The notes under the pieces: generated by a model
What the model was told of the DNA's origin: nothing
Database searches by the model: none
Seen by the model: only the letters and a program-made list of their open reading frames with translations
Position numbers and translations under genes: made by a program
Shown here: one piece after another, positions 39,271 through 48,600 of the stretch
Layout: the number at the start of each line of letters is the position of its first letter
Numbering within the stretch: the stretch's first letter is position 1
DNA from: Lachnospiraceae bacterium
Lineage (GTDB): Bacteria > Bacillota > Clostridia > Lachnospirales > Lachnospiraceae
Length of the DNA: 54,046 nucleotides
Assembly (NCBI GenBank): GCA_900767585.1
Contig: CAAFZP010000130.1
Span: forward strand, 1 to 54,046
Direction: 5' to 3'

Positions 39271-40785
39271 TTGGACGAGAACAATCTGGATAGTCTGTTG
39301 GATGAGCTTTCATCCATGGACGGAGAATTGAATCAGAATATAGATGCAGATGCAGGTACGAATCTGGATGTCGGAGATTTGGATGACATTTCACTGGATG
39401 AGCTTGATAAGATGGATCGTATGGATCTTGGTGACCTGGATTTTGACGATATCGATTTTGATGATGTAGATATCACAAACCTGGATTCGGGTGCCAATCC
39501 AGTTATTCAGAAAAAACAACCATCCGAAGACATGAATTTGGATTCCTTGATTGAGAAAGCAAATCAGGAAAGCGCTGCAGTAAAAGCAGAAGAAAAACCG
39601 GAAGAGCGAAAAGAAGAATCGAAGGAAAACGACGATGTATTTGGCGATGCAGATATGCAGATGCAGGAAGATACGGAACTTCCGGACGGGATTTTTGATA
39701 ATCTTTCGTTTGACCAGATCACGGATCATACAGACAAAAAACAGGATGATTTTTCAGATTTGCCAGTTGGAACGGAAAAAGAAAAATCATATACATCCGG
39801 AGAAGCCGGTCTGGATGAACTGTTGCAAAATTCGATGGCAGAAAGTCTGAAAAACGGAGAACTCGACGATATCATAGACATTGGAGAAAAAAAAGGAAGA
39901 TCGACGAAAACCTCCAAAGTATCAAAAGCAGACCGGAAAAAATCAAAAGCACCGGATGAAACGACGCAACATAAAAAGAAAACAATTTCAGAGATTCTGT
40001 TTGGAGAACCGGACGAAGATGATTTAGAAGAAGAAGCTTTTTTTGAAGAAAAAAAAGCAAAAAAAGAAGAAGAAAAACAGAAGAAGAAAGAGCAGCGGGC
40101 AGAAAAACTCGAAGAAAAGAAAGCTAAAAAACAGGAACTGCTCACAGAAAAAAAATCAAAAGAGAAAGAAAAGGAACAAGTCAGACAGGATAGAAAACGT
40201 CAAAAAGAAGAGGCTTATGCTGCAGAGTTAGAAGCAGAAAAAGGAGAAAAAAAGGTCTCTACACCGACAGTCATTATTGTTTTTGCTCTGTTTGCCGCGC
40301 TTGGAGTTTTTGTCGTCCTTGGAACAAATAACTTCAGTTATTCCCAGGTGATAAAAAAAGCAGCCAATTATTTTGAAAGGCAGCGGTACCGGCTTGCATA
40401 CGACGAGGTATCCGGTGTTGATGTCAAGGAGAAAGATCAGGATTTAAAAGACCGGATCTATACAGTGATGTATGTAGAACGGTTGTATGAATCGTATCAG
40501 AATAACATGGAGCTTGGCAGACCGGACAAGGCACTCGATGCATTGCTCCGCGGAATTGAGAAGTATGATGAACATTACAATGAAGCGGTAGAACTCGATA
40601 TCGTCAAGGATATTGATTCCTGCCGGGAGAAGATATTGAATGCGCTGTGGAATACATATGGCATCACGGAGGATACGGCATATCAGATCCTTGCGATGGA
40701 CGGGCAGCAATATTCCAAGACCTTGTTGGATTTAAGTATAAAGGCGGCACAGACAGAGACACCGACGGATGCACAGGGAAAGTAG
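39271..40785 (+). CDS. Membrane protein with long acidic/charged cytoplasmic region, function unknown
   Basis: I do not recognise this 504-residue protein. The first ~110 residues are strongly acidic with Asp-Leu-Asp patterns (DLDDISLDELDKMD, DLDFDDIDFDDVD), residues ~110-230 are mixed charged, ~230-330 are a Lys/Glu-rich likely coiled coil (KKEEEKQKKKEQRAEKLEE), then one membrane helix (~331-351, TVIIVFALFAALGVFVVLG) and a C-terminal helical domain of ~150 residues that looks TPR-like (NYFERQRYRLAYDEV, KALDALLRGIEKYDEHY). Topology by the positive-inside rule is a large cytoplasmic N-terminus and an outer helical domain. The start is TTG 39271, as GGAGGA is 8 bases upstream; the open frame extends to 39241. 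Its own promoter precedes it; hisH follows 24 bases downstream. Confidence 0.8.
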   Translation: MDENNLDSLLDELSSMDGELNQNIDADAGTNLDVGDLDDISLDELDKMDRMDLGDLDFDDIDFDDVDITNLDSGANPVIQKKQPSEDMNLDSLIEKANQESAAVKAEEKPEERKEESKENDDVFGDADMQMQEDTELPDGIFDNLSFDQITDHTDKKQDDFSDLPVGTEKEKSYTSGEAGLDELLQNSMAESLKNGELDDIIDIGEKKGRSTKTSKVSKADRKKSKAPDETTQHKKKTISEILFGEPDEDDLEEEAFFEEKKAKKEEEKQKKKEQRAEKLEEKKAKKQELLTEKKSKEKEKEQVRQDRKRQKEEAYAAELEAEKGEKKVSTPTVIIVFALFAALGVFVVLGTNNFSYSQVIKKAANYFERQRYRLAYDEVSGVDVKEKDQDLKDRIYTVMYVERLYESYQNNMELGRPDKALDALLRGIEKYDEHYNEAVELDIVKDIDSCREKILNALWNTYGITEDTAYQILAMDGQQYSKTLLDLSIKAAQTETPTDAQGK

Positions 40786-40809
40786 GATCGTAGAAAGGAC
40801 TTATATAGT

Positions 40810-41415
40810 ATGATAGCAATTTTAGATTACGATGCAGGCAATATTAAGAGTGTGGAAAAAGCAGTGAATTTCCTCGGAGAAGAAGCAGTGATCACACGCG
40901 ATCGAGATGTGATTCTCGCAAGCGACAAGGTGATCCTGCCGGGTGTGGGAAGCTTTGGCGATGCGATGAACAAGATCCGAGAATATAAGCTCGATCAGGT
41001 CATCTATGATGTGGTGGATAAGAAGACTCCGTTTCTTGGAATCTGTCTTGGTTTACAGCTTCTGTATAAGACAAGTGAGGAAAGTCCGGGAGCAACCGGA
41101 CTTGGTATCTTAGACGGAGAGATCTTACGGATTCCGGATGCGCCGGATATGAAGGTGCCGCAGATTGGCTGGAATTCGCTCGACATCACACCGGGTGCGA
41201 AATTATTTGCCGGGATTGAGGGCAATCCTTATGTATATTTTGTGCATTCGTATTATCTGAAATCGAAGGATGAGGCAGATGTGGCGGCAAAGACGAACTA
41301 TGTCGTTGACATCCATGCTTCCGTAGAGCGTGGAAATGTATTTGCGTGCCAGTTCCATCCGGAGAAGAGCTCAACGGTAGGACTTAAGATATTGGATAAC
41401 TTTATACATTTATAA
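40810..41415 (+). CDS. hisH: Imidazole glycerol phosphate synthase, glutaminase subunit
   Basis: HisH releases ammonia from glutamine for HisF in histidine synthesis. The 201-residue class I amidotransferase has Cys79 in FLGICLGLQLL and the His-Glu pair in CQFHPEKSS. It opens with MIAILDYDAGNIKS, as in the family. hisF follows 20 bases downstream. Other his genes are not in the window, so the pair stands apart from a his operon. Confidence 0.96.
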   Translation: MIAILDYDAGNIKSVEKAVNFLGEEAVITRDRDVILASDKVILPGVGSFGDAMNKIREYKLDQVIYDVVDKKTPFLGICLGLQLLYKTSEESPGATGLGILDGEILRIPDAPDMKVPQIGWNSLDITPGAKLFAGIEGNPYVYFVHSYYLKSKDEADVAAKTNYVVDIHASVERGNVFACQFHPEKSSTVGLKILDNFIHL

Positions 41416-41435
41416 GAGACGAGGGAGGCAGACTT

Positions 41436-42197
41436 ATGCATACAAAGAGAATTATTCCTTGTCTGGATGTGAATAACGGCAGGGTTGTAAAGGGTATTAA
41501 TTTTGTGAATCTGAAGGACGCGGGCGATCCGGTTGCTGTCGGAGCCGCGTATGATAAGGCAGGCGCCGATGAGCTTGTATTTCTGGATATCACAGCATCT
41601 TCGGATTCGAGAAATATTGTGATCGACATGGTACGGAAGGTAGCCGAGACAGTATTTATTCCATTTACCGTTGGCGGCGGTATCCGTACGGTTGATGATT
41701 TCAAGGCGATTTTGCGCGAGGGTGCAGATAAGATCAGTATCAATTCCTCTGCCATCAATACGCCGCGCCTGATCAGTGATGCGGCAGATAAATTCGGAAG
41801 CCAGTGTGTGGTTGTTGCGATCGATGCCAGAAGAAGAGAAGATGGCAGCGGCTGGAATGTATATAAGAATGGTGGACGTATCGACACCGGACTCGATGCG
41901 ATCGAATGGGCGATGCAGGCAGACAAGATGGGAGCAGGAGAGATTCTGCTTACGAGTATGGATTGCGATGGTACGAAGGCAGGCTATGATGTGGAGCTGA
42001 CAAGACTGATCGCGGAAAATGTGTCGGTGCCGGTAATTGCATCGGGCGGTGCAGGAACGAAGGAGCATTTCTATGATGCACTGACCGAAGGAAAGGCGGA
42101 CGCAGCACTTGCGGCATCGTTGTTCCATTATAAGGAACTTGAGATTATGGATCTGAAGGCATATTTGTCGGAACGGGGAATCCCGATGCGTATGTAG
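41436..42197 (+). CDS. hisF: Imidazole glycerol phosphate synthase, cyclase subunit
   Basis: HisF cyclises PRFAR with ammonia to imidazole glycerol phosphate and AICAR. The 253-residue TIM barrel has IIPCLDVNNGRVVKGINF (catalytic Asp11), PFTVGGGIRTVDD, and the second conserved segment LLTSMDCDGTKAGYD, ending with VIASGGAGTKEHF and ALAASLFHY. GAGGGAGG is the ribosome site. Confidence 0.97.
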   Translation: MHTKRIIPCLDVNNGRVVKGINFVNLKDAGDPVAVGAAYDKAGADELVFLDITASSDSRNIVIDMVRKVAETVFIPFTVGGGIRTVDDFKAILREGADKISINSSAINTPRLISDAADKFGSQCVVVAIDARRREDGSGWNVYKNGGRIDTGLDAIEWAMQADKMGAGEILLTSMDCDGTKAGYDVELTRLIAENVSVPVIASGGAGTKEHFYDALTEGKADAALAASLFHYKELEIMDLKAYLSERGIPMRM

Positions 42198-42230
42198 TGT
42201 ATGTATGACGGTAGAAGAAGGACTTAAAAC

Positions 42231-42665
42231 ATGATAACACTCATTGAAAATGATATCTCTCTCGAAGAGTACCTGACGCTCCGGGAGAAGGTTGGATGGA
42301 AGAAACTGACAGACAGACAGGCCGCACATGCGCTTGCGAATTGTCTGTATAAGGTAAAGGCTGTCGATGCGGATGGTCAGGTTGTCGGTATGGGACGTGT
42401 CGTCGGGGATGGCGCGGTCGTGTGCTATATTCAGGATCTGATCGTTGTACCACAGGTACAGACGCAGGGAATCGGCTCACAGATCATACAGAAGCTTATG
42501 GATTATGTGGAATCCCTGCGGGAAGAGGGCAGCACGATGATGCTTTGTCTCATGTGTGCCAAGGGCAGAGAACCATTCTATGAAAAGCATGGATTTTTGG
42601 CAAGACCGACGGATGCGCTAGGCCCCGGTATGATCCAGTATCTGACAGACAAGGATTGTATGTAG
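42231..42665 (+). CDS. GNAT-family acetyltransferase
   Basis: This 144-residue single-domain GNAT protein has the strand VVGMGRVVGDGAVVCYIQDLIVV and the acetyl-CoA loop QTQGIGSQIIQKLMDYV, then MMLCLMCAKGREPFYEKHGF. The substrate cannot be told; it follows hisF by 33 bases and may share its transcript. A bidirectional hairpin closes the unit. Confidence 0.9.
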   Translation: MITLIENDISLEEYLTLREKVGWKKLTDRQAAHALANCLYKVKAVDADGQVVGMGRVVGDGAVVCYIQDLIVVPQVQTQGIGSQIIQKLMDYVESLREEGSTMMLCLMCAKGREPFYEKHGFLARPTDALGPGMIQYLTDKDCM

Positions 42666-42744
42666 GAAGTCCATATCCGGGCAGAAGGTTGAATGAAAAC
42701 GACATGAGAGACATATAATCAGATAGAATTGTATGAAAAATAAA

Positions 42745-42772
42745 AGCAGTCAGAACAAATATTCCGACTGCT
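42745..42772. terminator. Bidirectional terminator between GNAT and HPr-like genes
   Basis: AGCAGTC near 42745-42751 pairs with GACTGCT near 42766-42772, with further partial pairing inside (AGAA/TTCC side). A-rich sequence to the left and T-rich to the right serve as tails for minus and plus transcripts respectively. Confidence 0.75.
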
Positions 42773-42806
42773 TTATATTATTACGAACCATTATTTTCTT
42801 GTCAGA

Positions 42807-43040
42807 TTATTCTGCAAGGTATGGCTTCAGTGCTGCCATAATGTCTTCGTTATCTGCGTCTGTATGAACGATCAGATCGATTGGCTTGGAAATATCCAGA
42901 CTGAAGATTCCCATGATAGACTTTGCATCAATGACATATCTGCCGGATACAAGATCAAACTCAGCGTTGAAACCGCTGATATCATTTACAAAGCTTTTTA
43001 CCTTATCGATGGAATTTAAAGAAATTTTGGCTTTTAACAT
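42807..43040 (-). CDS. HPr-like protein without phosphotransfer histidine
   Basis: This 77-residue protein is HPr-fold: KAKISLNSIDKVKSFVNDIS, a middle strand pair, and the regulatory-site segment DAKSIMGIFSLDISKPIDLIV, closing EDIMAALKPYLAE. The serine of the SIMG motif (Ser41, equivalent to Ser46) is kept, but the segment where the HPr His15 loop (HARPA) should be reads SIDKVKSFV, with no histidine. It cannot be a PTS carrier, but could be a HprK substrate. The ATG at 43040 (minus) has GGAGGG upstream; a longer frame to 43085 is not favoured. It is the second such protein in the window. Confidence 0.88.
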   Translation of the reverse strand: MLKAKISLNSIDKVKSFVNDISGFNAEFDLVSGRYVIDAKSIMGIFSLDISKPIDLIVHTDADNEDIMAALKPYLAE

Positions 43041-43176
43041 GAGTAGAACCCTCCTTTTATATTTGATACCGAAAAATAATATCAAAAATATATCTTTCGC
43101 TCTTTTTTTATCTATGATACTATAATAAGAGTTTACAGATTAAAAGTCAAGAATCAGCAGGAGAATTTTGCGTAAA

Positions 43177-44499
43177 ATGTATGTGAATATTAAGAACAAA
43201 AAAATAGCAGTCTGCACACTTGGGTGCAAAGTCAATCAATATGAGTCGGACAGCATGATCGATCTATTAAAAGATGAAGGGTGTGAGATCGTGCCTTTTA
43301 CACAATATGCGGATATCTATATTGTAAATACCTGTTCTGTGACGAATATGGCAGAACGAAAATCAAGACAGATGCTGCATCGTGCAAAAAAGAAAAACCC
43401 GGATGCCGTGATTGTGGCAGCCGGATGCTATGTGCAGGCTGCAGAGGAAACACTTGCAAAAGATCTTGGAATAGATGTACTCGTCGGCAATAATTGCAAA
43501 AAAGATATCGCGCGAATTTTGTCGGAATACATGGAAGATGCGTCGGTGCATGAATCTGTCATCGATATCAATCATACAAATGAATACGAGGAGATGAAAC
43601 TTGTAAAACCGAACGAGCGATGCCGGGCATATGTGAAAGTGCAGGATGGCTGCAATAATTTCTGTACGTATTGTATCATTCCATATACACGTGGAAGAAT
43701 CCGGAGCCGCAAGCTTGCGGATGTCGTACAGGAAGTGGAAGGCCTTGCTGCGGAAGGCGTGCAGGAAGTTGTAATCACAGGGATTAATCTGTCATCCTAT
43801 GAAGATGAGGATGGCACAACGCTGCTGAAGCTTCTGCAGGCAGTGGCGAAAGTGGATGGCATCCGCCGGATCCGGATGGGGTCTTTGGAACCGCGTGTGA
43901 TTACAGAAGAATTCTTAGATGGAATCACCGCTTTAGACAAGGTATGCCCGCATTTTCACCTGTCGCTGCAGAGTGCCTGCAATGAGACGCTCAAACGCAT
44001 GAACCGGAAATATACGATCGAAGAATATATGGAAAAGTGCGGTATGATACGGAATGCATATGACCGTCCGGCAATCGCAACGGATGTGATCGTTGGATTT
44101 CCGGGAGAAACAGAGGAAGAATTTGCAACAACGGTTGCAAACCTTGAGAAATTGAACTTATATGAGATGCATATCTTTAAATATTCAAAGCGCAGTGGGA
44201 CTGTTGCTGCGACGATGGAACATCAGGTGAGCGATGCCCTGAAAGAAAAACGCAGTAATATATTGCTGGAGCTGACAGCAAACCAGAAAGCAGCGTTTGA
44301 GACACAATTTTCCGGGGAACTTCTTCCGGTTCTGATTGAAGAGTATGATTGTGTGGAAAGAGATGGGAAACCGGTATATTTCATGAAGGGGCATACAGAC
44401 CGCTACATCCTTGTGAAGCAGGAGACATCAAGAGAAATCTGTGAGCAGAGCGTCAACACATTTGTTGATATTTTGTACCGTCCGGAAAAGTCAAAATAA
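43177..44499 (+). CDS. mtaB: tRNA N6-threonylcarbamoyladenosine methylthiotransferase MtaB
   Basis: MtaB converts t6A37 to ms2t6A37 in tRNAs that read ANN codons. The protein (about 440 residues) has the N-terminal UPF0004 domain with CTLGCKVNQYESD and VNTCSVTNMAERK, then AAGCYVQ, radical-SAM CNNFCTYCIIPYTRG (three-Cys cluster), and ATDVIVGFPGET, and ends in a TRAM domain. The KVNQYE motif separates MtaB from MiaB. The start is ambiguous: TTG 43168 has AGGAG only 4 bases upstream, and ATG 43177 has it 13 bases upstream; ATG is given. Confidence 0.93.
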   Translation: MYVNIKNKKIAVCTLGCKVNQYESDSMIDLLKDEGCEIVPFTQYADIYIVNTCSVTNMAERKSRQMLHRAKKKNPDAVIVAAGCYVQAAEETLAKDLGIDVLVGNNCKKDIARILSEYMEDASVHESVIDINHTNEYEEMKLVKPNERCRAYVKVQDGCNNFCTYCIIPYTRGRIRSRKLADVVQEVEGLAAEGVQEVVITGINLSSYEDEDGTTLLKLLQAVAKVDGIRRIRMGSLEPRVITEEFLDGITALDKVCPHFHLSLQSACNETLKRMNRKYTIEEYMEKCGMIRNAYDRPAIATDVIVGFPGETEEEFATTVANLEKLNLYEMHIFKYSKRSGTVAATMEHQVSDALKEKRSNILLELTANQKAAFETQFSGELLPVLIEEYDCVERDGKPVYFMKGHTDRYILVKQETSREICEQSVNTFVDILYRPEKSK

Positions 44500-44538
44500 A
44501 AATATTAAAAAATTTATCAAAAAAAGTTAAAAAAGTTG

Positions 44539-44567
44539 TTGACAAAGATGTGAATGTTTGTTATAGT
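44539..44567 (+). promoter_or_regulatory. Promoter of the tRNA-Glu gene
   Basis: Perfect TTGACA at 44539-44544 and TATAGT at 44562-44567, 17-base spacer, 18 bases before the tRNA. Confidence 0.8.
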
Positions 44568-44584
44568 AACAAAGGTTTCAAGAT

Positions 44585-44656
44585 GGTTCGTTGGTCAAGC
44601 GGCTAAGACGTCGCCCTCTCACGGCGAAAACAGGGGTTCGATTCCCCTACGAACTG
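44585..44656 (+). tRNA. tRNA-Glu (anticodon CTC)
   Basis: A complete cloverleaf: acceptor GGTTCGT pairs with ACGAACT (a G-U closing pair, as is common in clostridial tRNA-Glu), D arm with GGTCAAGCGGCTAAGAC, anticodon stem TCGCC/GGCGA around CTCTCAC with anticodon CTC at 44618-44620, and T arm AGGGGTTCGATTCCCCT. The 3' CCA is not encoded. The gene stands alone with its own promoter and terminator. Confidence 0.95.
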
Positions 44657-44662
44657 CTTTAT

Positions 44663-44696
44663 AACCGGAATCTTTTAGAAGATTCCGGTTTTTTCT
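44663..44696 (+). terminator. Terminator after tRNA-Glu
   Basis: AACCGGAATCTT at 44663-44674 pairs perfectly with AAGATTCCGGTT at 44679-44690 around TTAG, followed by a T tract. Confidence 0.92.
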
Positions 44697-44729
44697 TGCC
44701 TTTTCCCGTATGAAATCCCCAGAAAAATC

Positions 44730-44758
44730 TTGAATAATGTGAAATGGTGAGATATACT
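44730..44758 (+). promoter_or_regulatory. Promoter of the zinc-ribbon protein gene
   Basis: TTGAAT at 44730-44735 and TATACT at 44753-44758, 17-base spacer, 41 bases before the start codon. Confidence 0.6.
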
Positions 44759-44799
44759 GTAATTTATAGTATTTGAGGTATAGGAAAGGGGTTAACGGT

Positions 44800-45588
44800 A
44801 TGGCAGTATGTGAATCATGTGGCGCAAGAGTCCCGGATGGAACAACGATTTGTCCGGAATGTGGACGCCCGGTAGTGAAGATGAAGACAAGCCTGGAATT
44901 AAAAGGACAGAACGGGAAAAAGCCGGTTAAGCAAACCGCATATACACCTTCTGATGATTATGGTGATATCTATGACGGAAACAGTGTAGGGGGCACAGAG
45001 CCTGTCACAATCACGAAAGAAGAAATTAAGGAACAAAAAGAACTGAATCAGAAACATGGTTCAGGAAACCGCGGAATCGGAAAAGTAATAGGAACGATTT
45101 TTAAGTTTTTGATTTTTGTCGGTATTGTCTTTGGCATATATTTATTTGTCACCAAGGTTGTGTTAAAACCGAATGGACCGGAGACGTACGAAGAAGCGGT
45201 TACTGCATTTCAGGTTGCCGTGAATGACTCGGATAAAGACAAGCTGCTGGCGCTCGTGCCGGAATATATAACCACAAACAAAGCATTGGTGGAAGATATT
45301 TACCCTTATGTACAGGATACGAATTATACATCGGTAAAGATCATCAAGGAAACGATCTGGTCATCTTCCAAGGTGGATAAATTCAATGATGACACATATA
45401 CAGAACATGCAAAGGAGCCAAATGCAAAAGAAGGCGTCACATTAAAACTTGGTCTGCGTGGAACGATGAAAGATACAACCGGAGTTACCAGACAGTATAT
45501 GGAAGTAAGTATTGATTTTATGAAGATCAAGGGTGTCTGGTATCCAAACATGGAACAAGTACAGAATTTATTATTTAAGGCAGAGTAA
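44800..45588 (+). CDS. Zinc-ribbon single-pass membrane protein, function unknown
   Basis: This 262-residue protein has an N-terminal zinc ribbon (CESCGARVPDGTTICPECGRP: two CxxC knuckles), a polar linker, one membrane helix (about residues 104-124, FLIFVGIVFGIYLFVTKVV) and a C-terminal domain of ~130 residues resembling NTF2-like or DUF4878 folds (AVTAFQVAVNDSDKDKLLALV; FMKIKGVWYPNMEQVQNLL). Such ribbon-helix-outer-domain proteins are common in Clostridia without known function. ATG 44800 has AAAGGGG upstream and is favoured over 44773. Confidence 0.82.
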   Translation: MAVCESCGARVPDGTTICPECGRPVVKMKTSLELKGQNGKKPVKQTAYTPSDDYGDIYDGNSVGGTEPVTITKEEIKEQKELNQKHGSGNRGIGKVIGTIFKFLIFVGIVFGIYLFVTKVVLKPNGPETYEEAVTAFQVAVNDSDKDKLLALVPEYITTNKALVEDIYPYVQDTNYTSVKIIKETIWSSSKVDKFNDDTYTEHAKEPNAKEGVTLKLGLRGTMKDTTGVTRQYMEVSIDFMKIKGVWYPNMEQVQNLLFKAE

Positions 45589-45591
45589 ACA

Positions 45592-45626
45592 AAAAAGCCG
45601 GGAGCAAAACTTCCGGCTTTCTTTTA
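45592..45626 (+). terminator. Terminator before addB
   Basis: AAAGCCGGGAG at 45594-45604 pairs with CTTCCGGCTTT at 45610-45620 (one G-T pair), then CTTTT. Confidence 0.85.
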
Positions 45627-45648
45627 TCAGTAAAATCCGGAGGTGTGT

Positions 45649-48600
45649 ATGGCATTAAAATTAATTCTTGGACCAAGCGGTGCGGGAAAGTCAGAATATA
45701 TATATGATGAAATCATTCGACGTACCATGGAGGACAAACACGAGAATTTTATCGTTCTCGTCCCGGAACAATACTCTCTTGAAATTCAGCGAAAACTAGT
45801 GAAAAAGCATCCGCATGGAGGAAGCTTTCAGATTGATGTGATCGGATTTACGAGGCTGGCATACCGGATTTTTGACGAACTGCATATAAAACCCGGAAAG
45901 ATTCTGGAGGATTTTGGAAAATCCATGTTGATACGACAGGTTGCGCAGGAACGAAAAAATGCGCTTTCCTTGTATGGAGAAAGCCTGTCAAAGGCTGGGT
46001 TTATCGATGAAGTGAAATCACTTATGTCCGAGTTATACCAATATGATATTCCAAGAAAAAAACTGCTCGAAGCAATAGAGAAAATGCAAGAGACCGGAGA
46101 GGATCCGGTTTTGATTCAAAAACTGCAGGATATGGTGCAGATTTTTGAGGCTTTTGAAGAAAAGAAAGAAAATAATTTTATTGTAGCGGAGCAGGTGCTT
46201 GAAATTCTGACACAGGAAGCTGAAAAATCGCAGCTGATAAGGTCAAGCGAGATTGTTCTCGATGGATTTACCGGGTTTACTCCAATTCAGATGAATTTGA
46301 TTTCGGTTCTTTTGAGAAGAGCCAAAAATGTAACGGTACTTTTGACGATCGATGCGGATTCCTATGAGAAAAAACAGGTATTTGAGCATGAACTTTTTGC
46401 GTTGTCAAAGCATACGATCCAACAATTGCTTTTGACTGCCGAAAAAGAGCGGGTGGTTGTTTCCGACACACTGTTTTTAGGCAGGGATGGATGCAAAAGA
46501 TGGAAATCCGGGCATGCGTTGGCACATTTGGAGAAGAACATCTTCCGATATCCATACCAGATGTGGAAAGGAAAAACCGATGCACTTACAATCCGTTACT
46601 ATATGAATCCGGTGCAGGAATTGACCGGAGTTGCGGAACAGATACGCGATCTTGTCATGCAGCAGGGATACCGGTATCGTGAAATTGCGGTAGTAAGTGG
46701 AAATCTGGAAGAAACGTCTATTTTTGCAGACAGGATTTTTCCGTTATATGAAATTCCTTATTTTATCGATATGACGAGACCGTTGAAGAATCATCCATGT
46801 GTAGATGCGTTAGCACATGTGCTCCGGATTGTAGACGAGAATTTCAGTTACGACAGTGTATTCGCATTTTTGAAATCAGGTGTTGCCAAAGAATTTGAGC
46901 AGGATGAAATCGAGATGCTTGAAAATTATGTACTTGCCAGAGGAAGAAAAGGGTATCGCAGCTGGAGCCAGCCATTTCAAAATGGGGAAGATACGGAGAT
47001 GGAGGAACTGCGCAGAGCGGTGATGGATATTTTGCAGCCATTTTATCAGGCGCTCTCCGGCGGAAAAAAGAAAGTAAAAGAATTTGCTGCGCAAATATTC
47101 CGTCTGATGGAACGGCTGGATTTTGAAGCACAGTTTGAAAATGCGGGTCTTTATGAAAAAGTGCATCAATTGTTTGAAAAAATGGTTGAGATTATTCCTG
47201 ATGAGGAGGTAGATATCCGGGAGTTCGAAGAACTATTTGCGGTTGGCATGAAGGATATCAATCTGGGCATGATACCAACGAAGCAGGATATGCTGGTTGT
47301 TGGAGATATTACAAGAACAAGGCTTGACCAGATCCGGGTGCTTTTTATCGTAGGGGTAAACGATGGAGTGATTCCGAAACGGGCGAAGCGTAGTCAGATT
47401 ATCAATGACCGTGAAAAAGAACGGTTGGAAACGCTTGGACTGTCTATGGCTCCGACGGAAAAAATCAACAGTTATACCGAACAGTTTTATTTGTATCAGA
47501 ATATGACGAAACCGACAGATGCATTGCATTTATCCTATGTTTCAATGAGTACCGGAAACGATCCGATGCGCCCATCATATATTCTGGACCGCATCAATCG
47601 TATTTTCCCGGAGATTGGAAGACTTCCAGGGAAAATCGCAAAGGAGCGTCTGGTGACGAAAGCATCCGGAGCAGAGGCTTTGATTGAAGGCGTGCGGGAA
47701 CTGCTTGATGGTGACAGACAGAATATGCAGGAGACATTGCAGTTATACCGGTTATACCGGGAAAATGAGCAGGACAAATGGATTGCACGCATGAAACAGG
47801 CGATGCAATACCGGAACATTCCGGAGCAGTTGTCTGGCGAAGTGGCCAAACGAATCCGGTTAGAGGATATGGCGATGTCCGTGTCCAAGTTGGAACAGTA
47901 TGCGCAATGCGCATATGCTTTTTTTCTGAAATATATTCTCCGGTTGCAGGAACGACAGATGCATGAAATCGACAACCGGAATGTCGGTATTATTTTACAT
48001 GGCGCAATGGAGCGGATGTTCCGGTTTGTGCGGGACGAAATGAAAAATCAATGGGAAGATGTGGGAGATGCGTTGCGGGATTCAAAAACCGAACAGTTTG
48101 TCCGGGAGTGCTTTGAACAGGAATACGCCGGACAGGAAATTGACGAGGGACAGTATACTGTTTTGTTGCAAAGCCTGGTCCGGATAGCAAAACGGACAAT
48201 GCGGAATATGCAGGCAATGATGTTAAAAGAGCAATACCGGCCGAAGTATCTCGAGCAGTCTTTTCGAAAGAAGATGTCAGTGGGAGACGAGACATTTTAT
48301 CTGGCAGGAACGATTGACCGCGGTGATATCTGTATTGATCCGGAGACGAATAGGATTCATCTTCGGGTGATTGACTACAAATCCGGAAATCATGATTTCG
48401 ACATTGGTAAATTGTATGAGGGGCTTGAATTGCAACTTGCTATTTACACAGGCGTATTGACAGAAATCGTAAAGGAACGTATGCAGAAAAATGATGCGGG
48501 GGAAAATGTGGGACAGGTAATCCCGGAGAGCATGTATTATTATCATATGCATGATCCGTATGTGGAAGCAGATACACCTGCAGATGCAGAAAAAGTCCGG

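Noticed and set aside
40000..40240. A-rich tract as a slippery or phase-variable site in the acidic membrane protein gene
   Set aside because: The adenine runs come from Lys/Glu codons of a coiled coil; the longest are about 8 and the frame is intact, so there is no direct sign of slippage.
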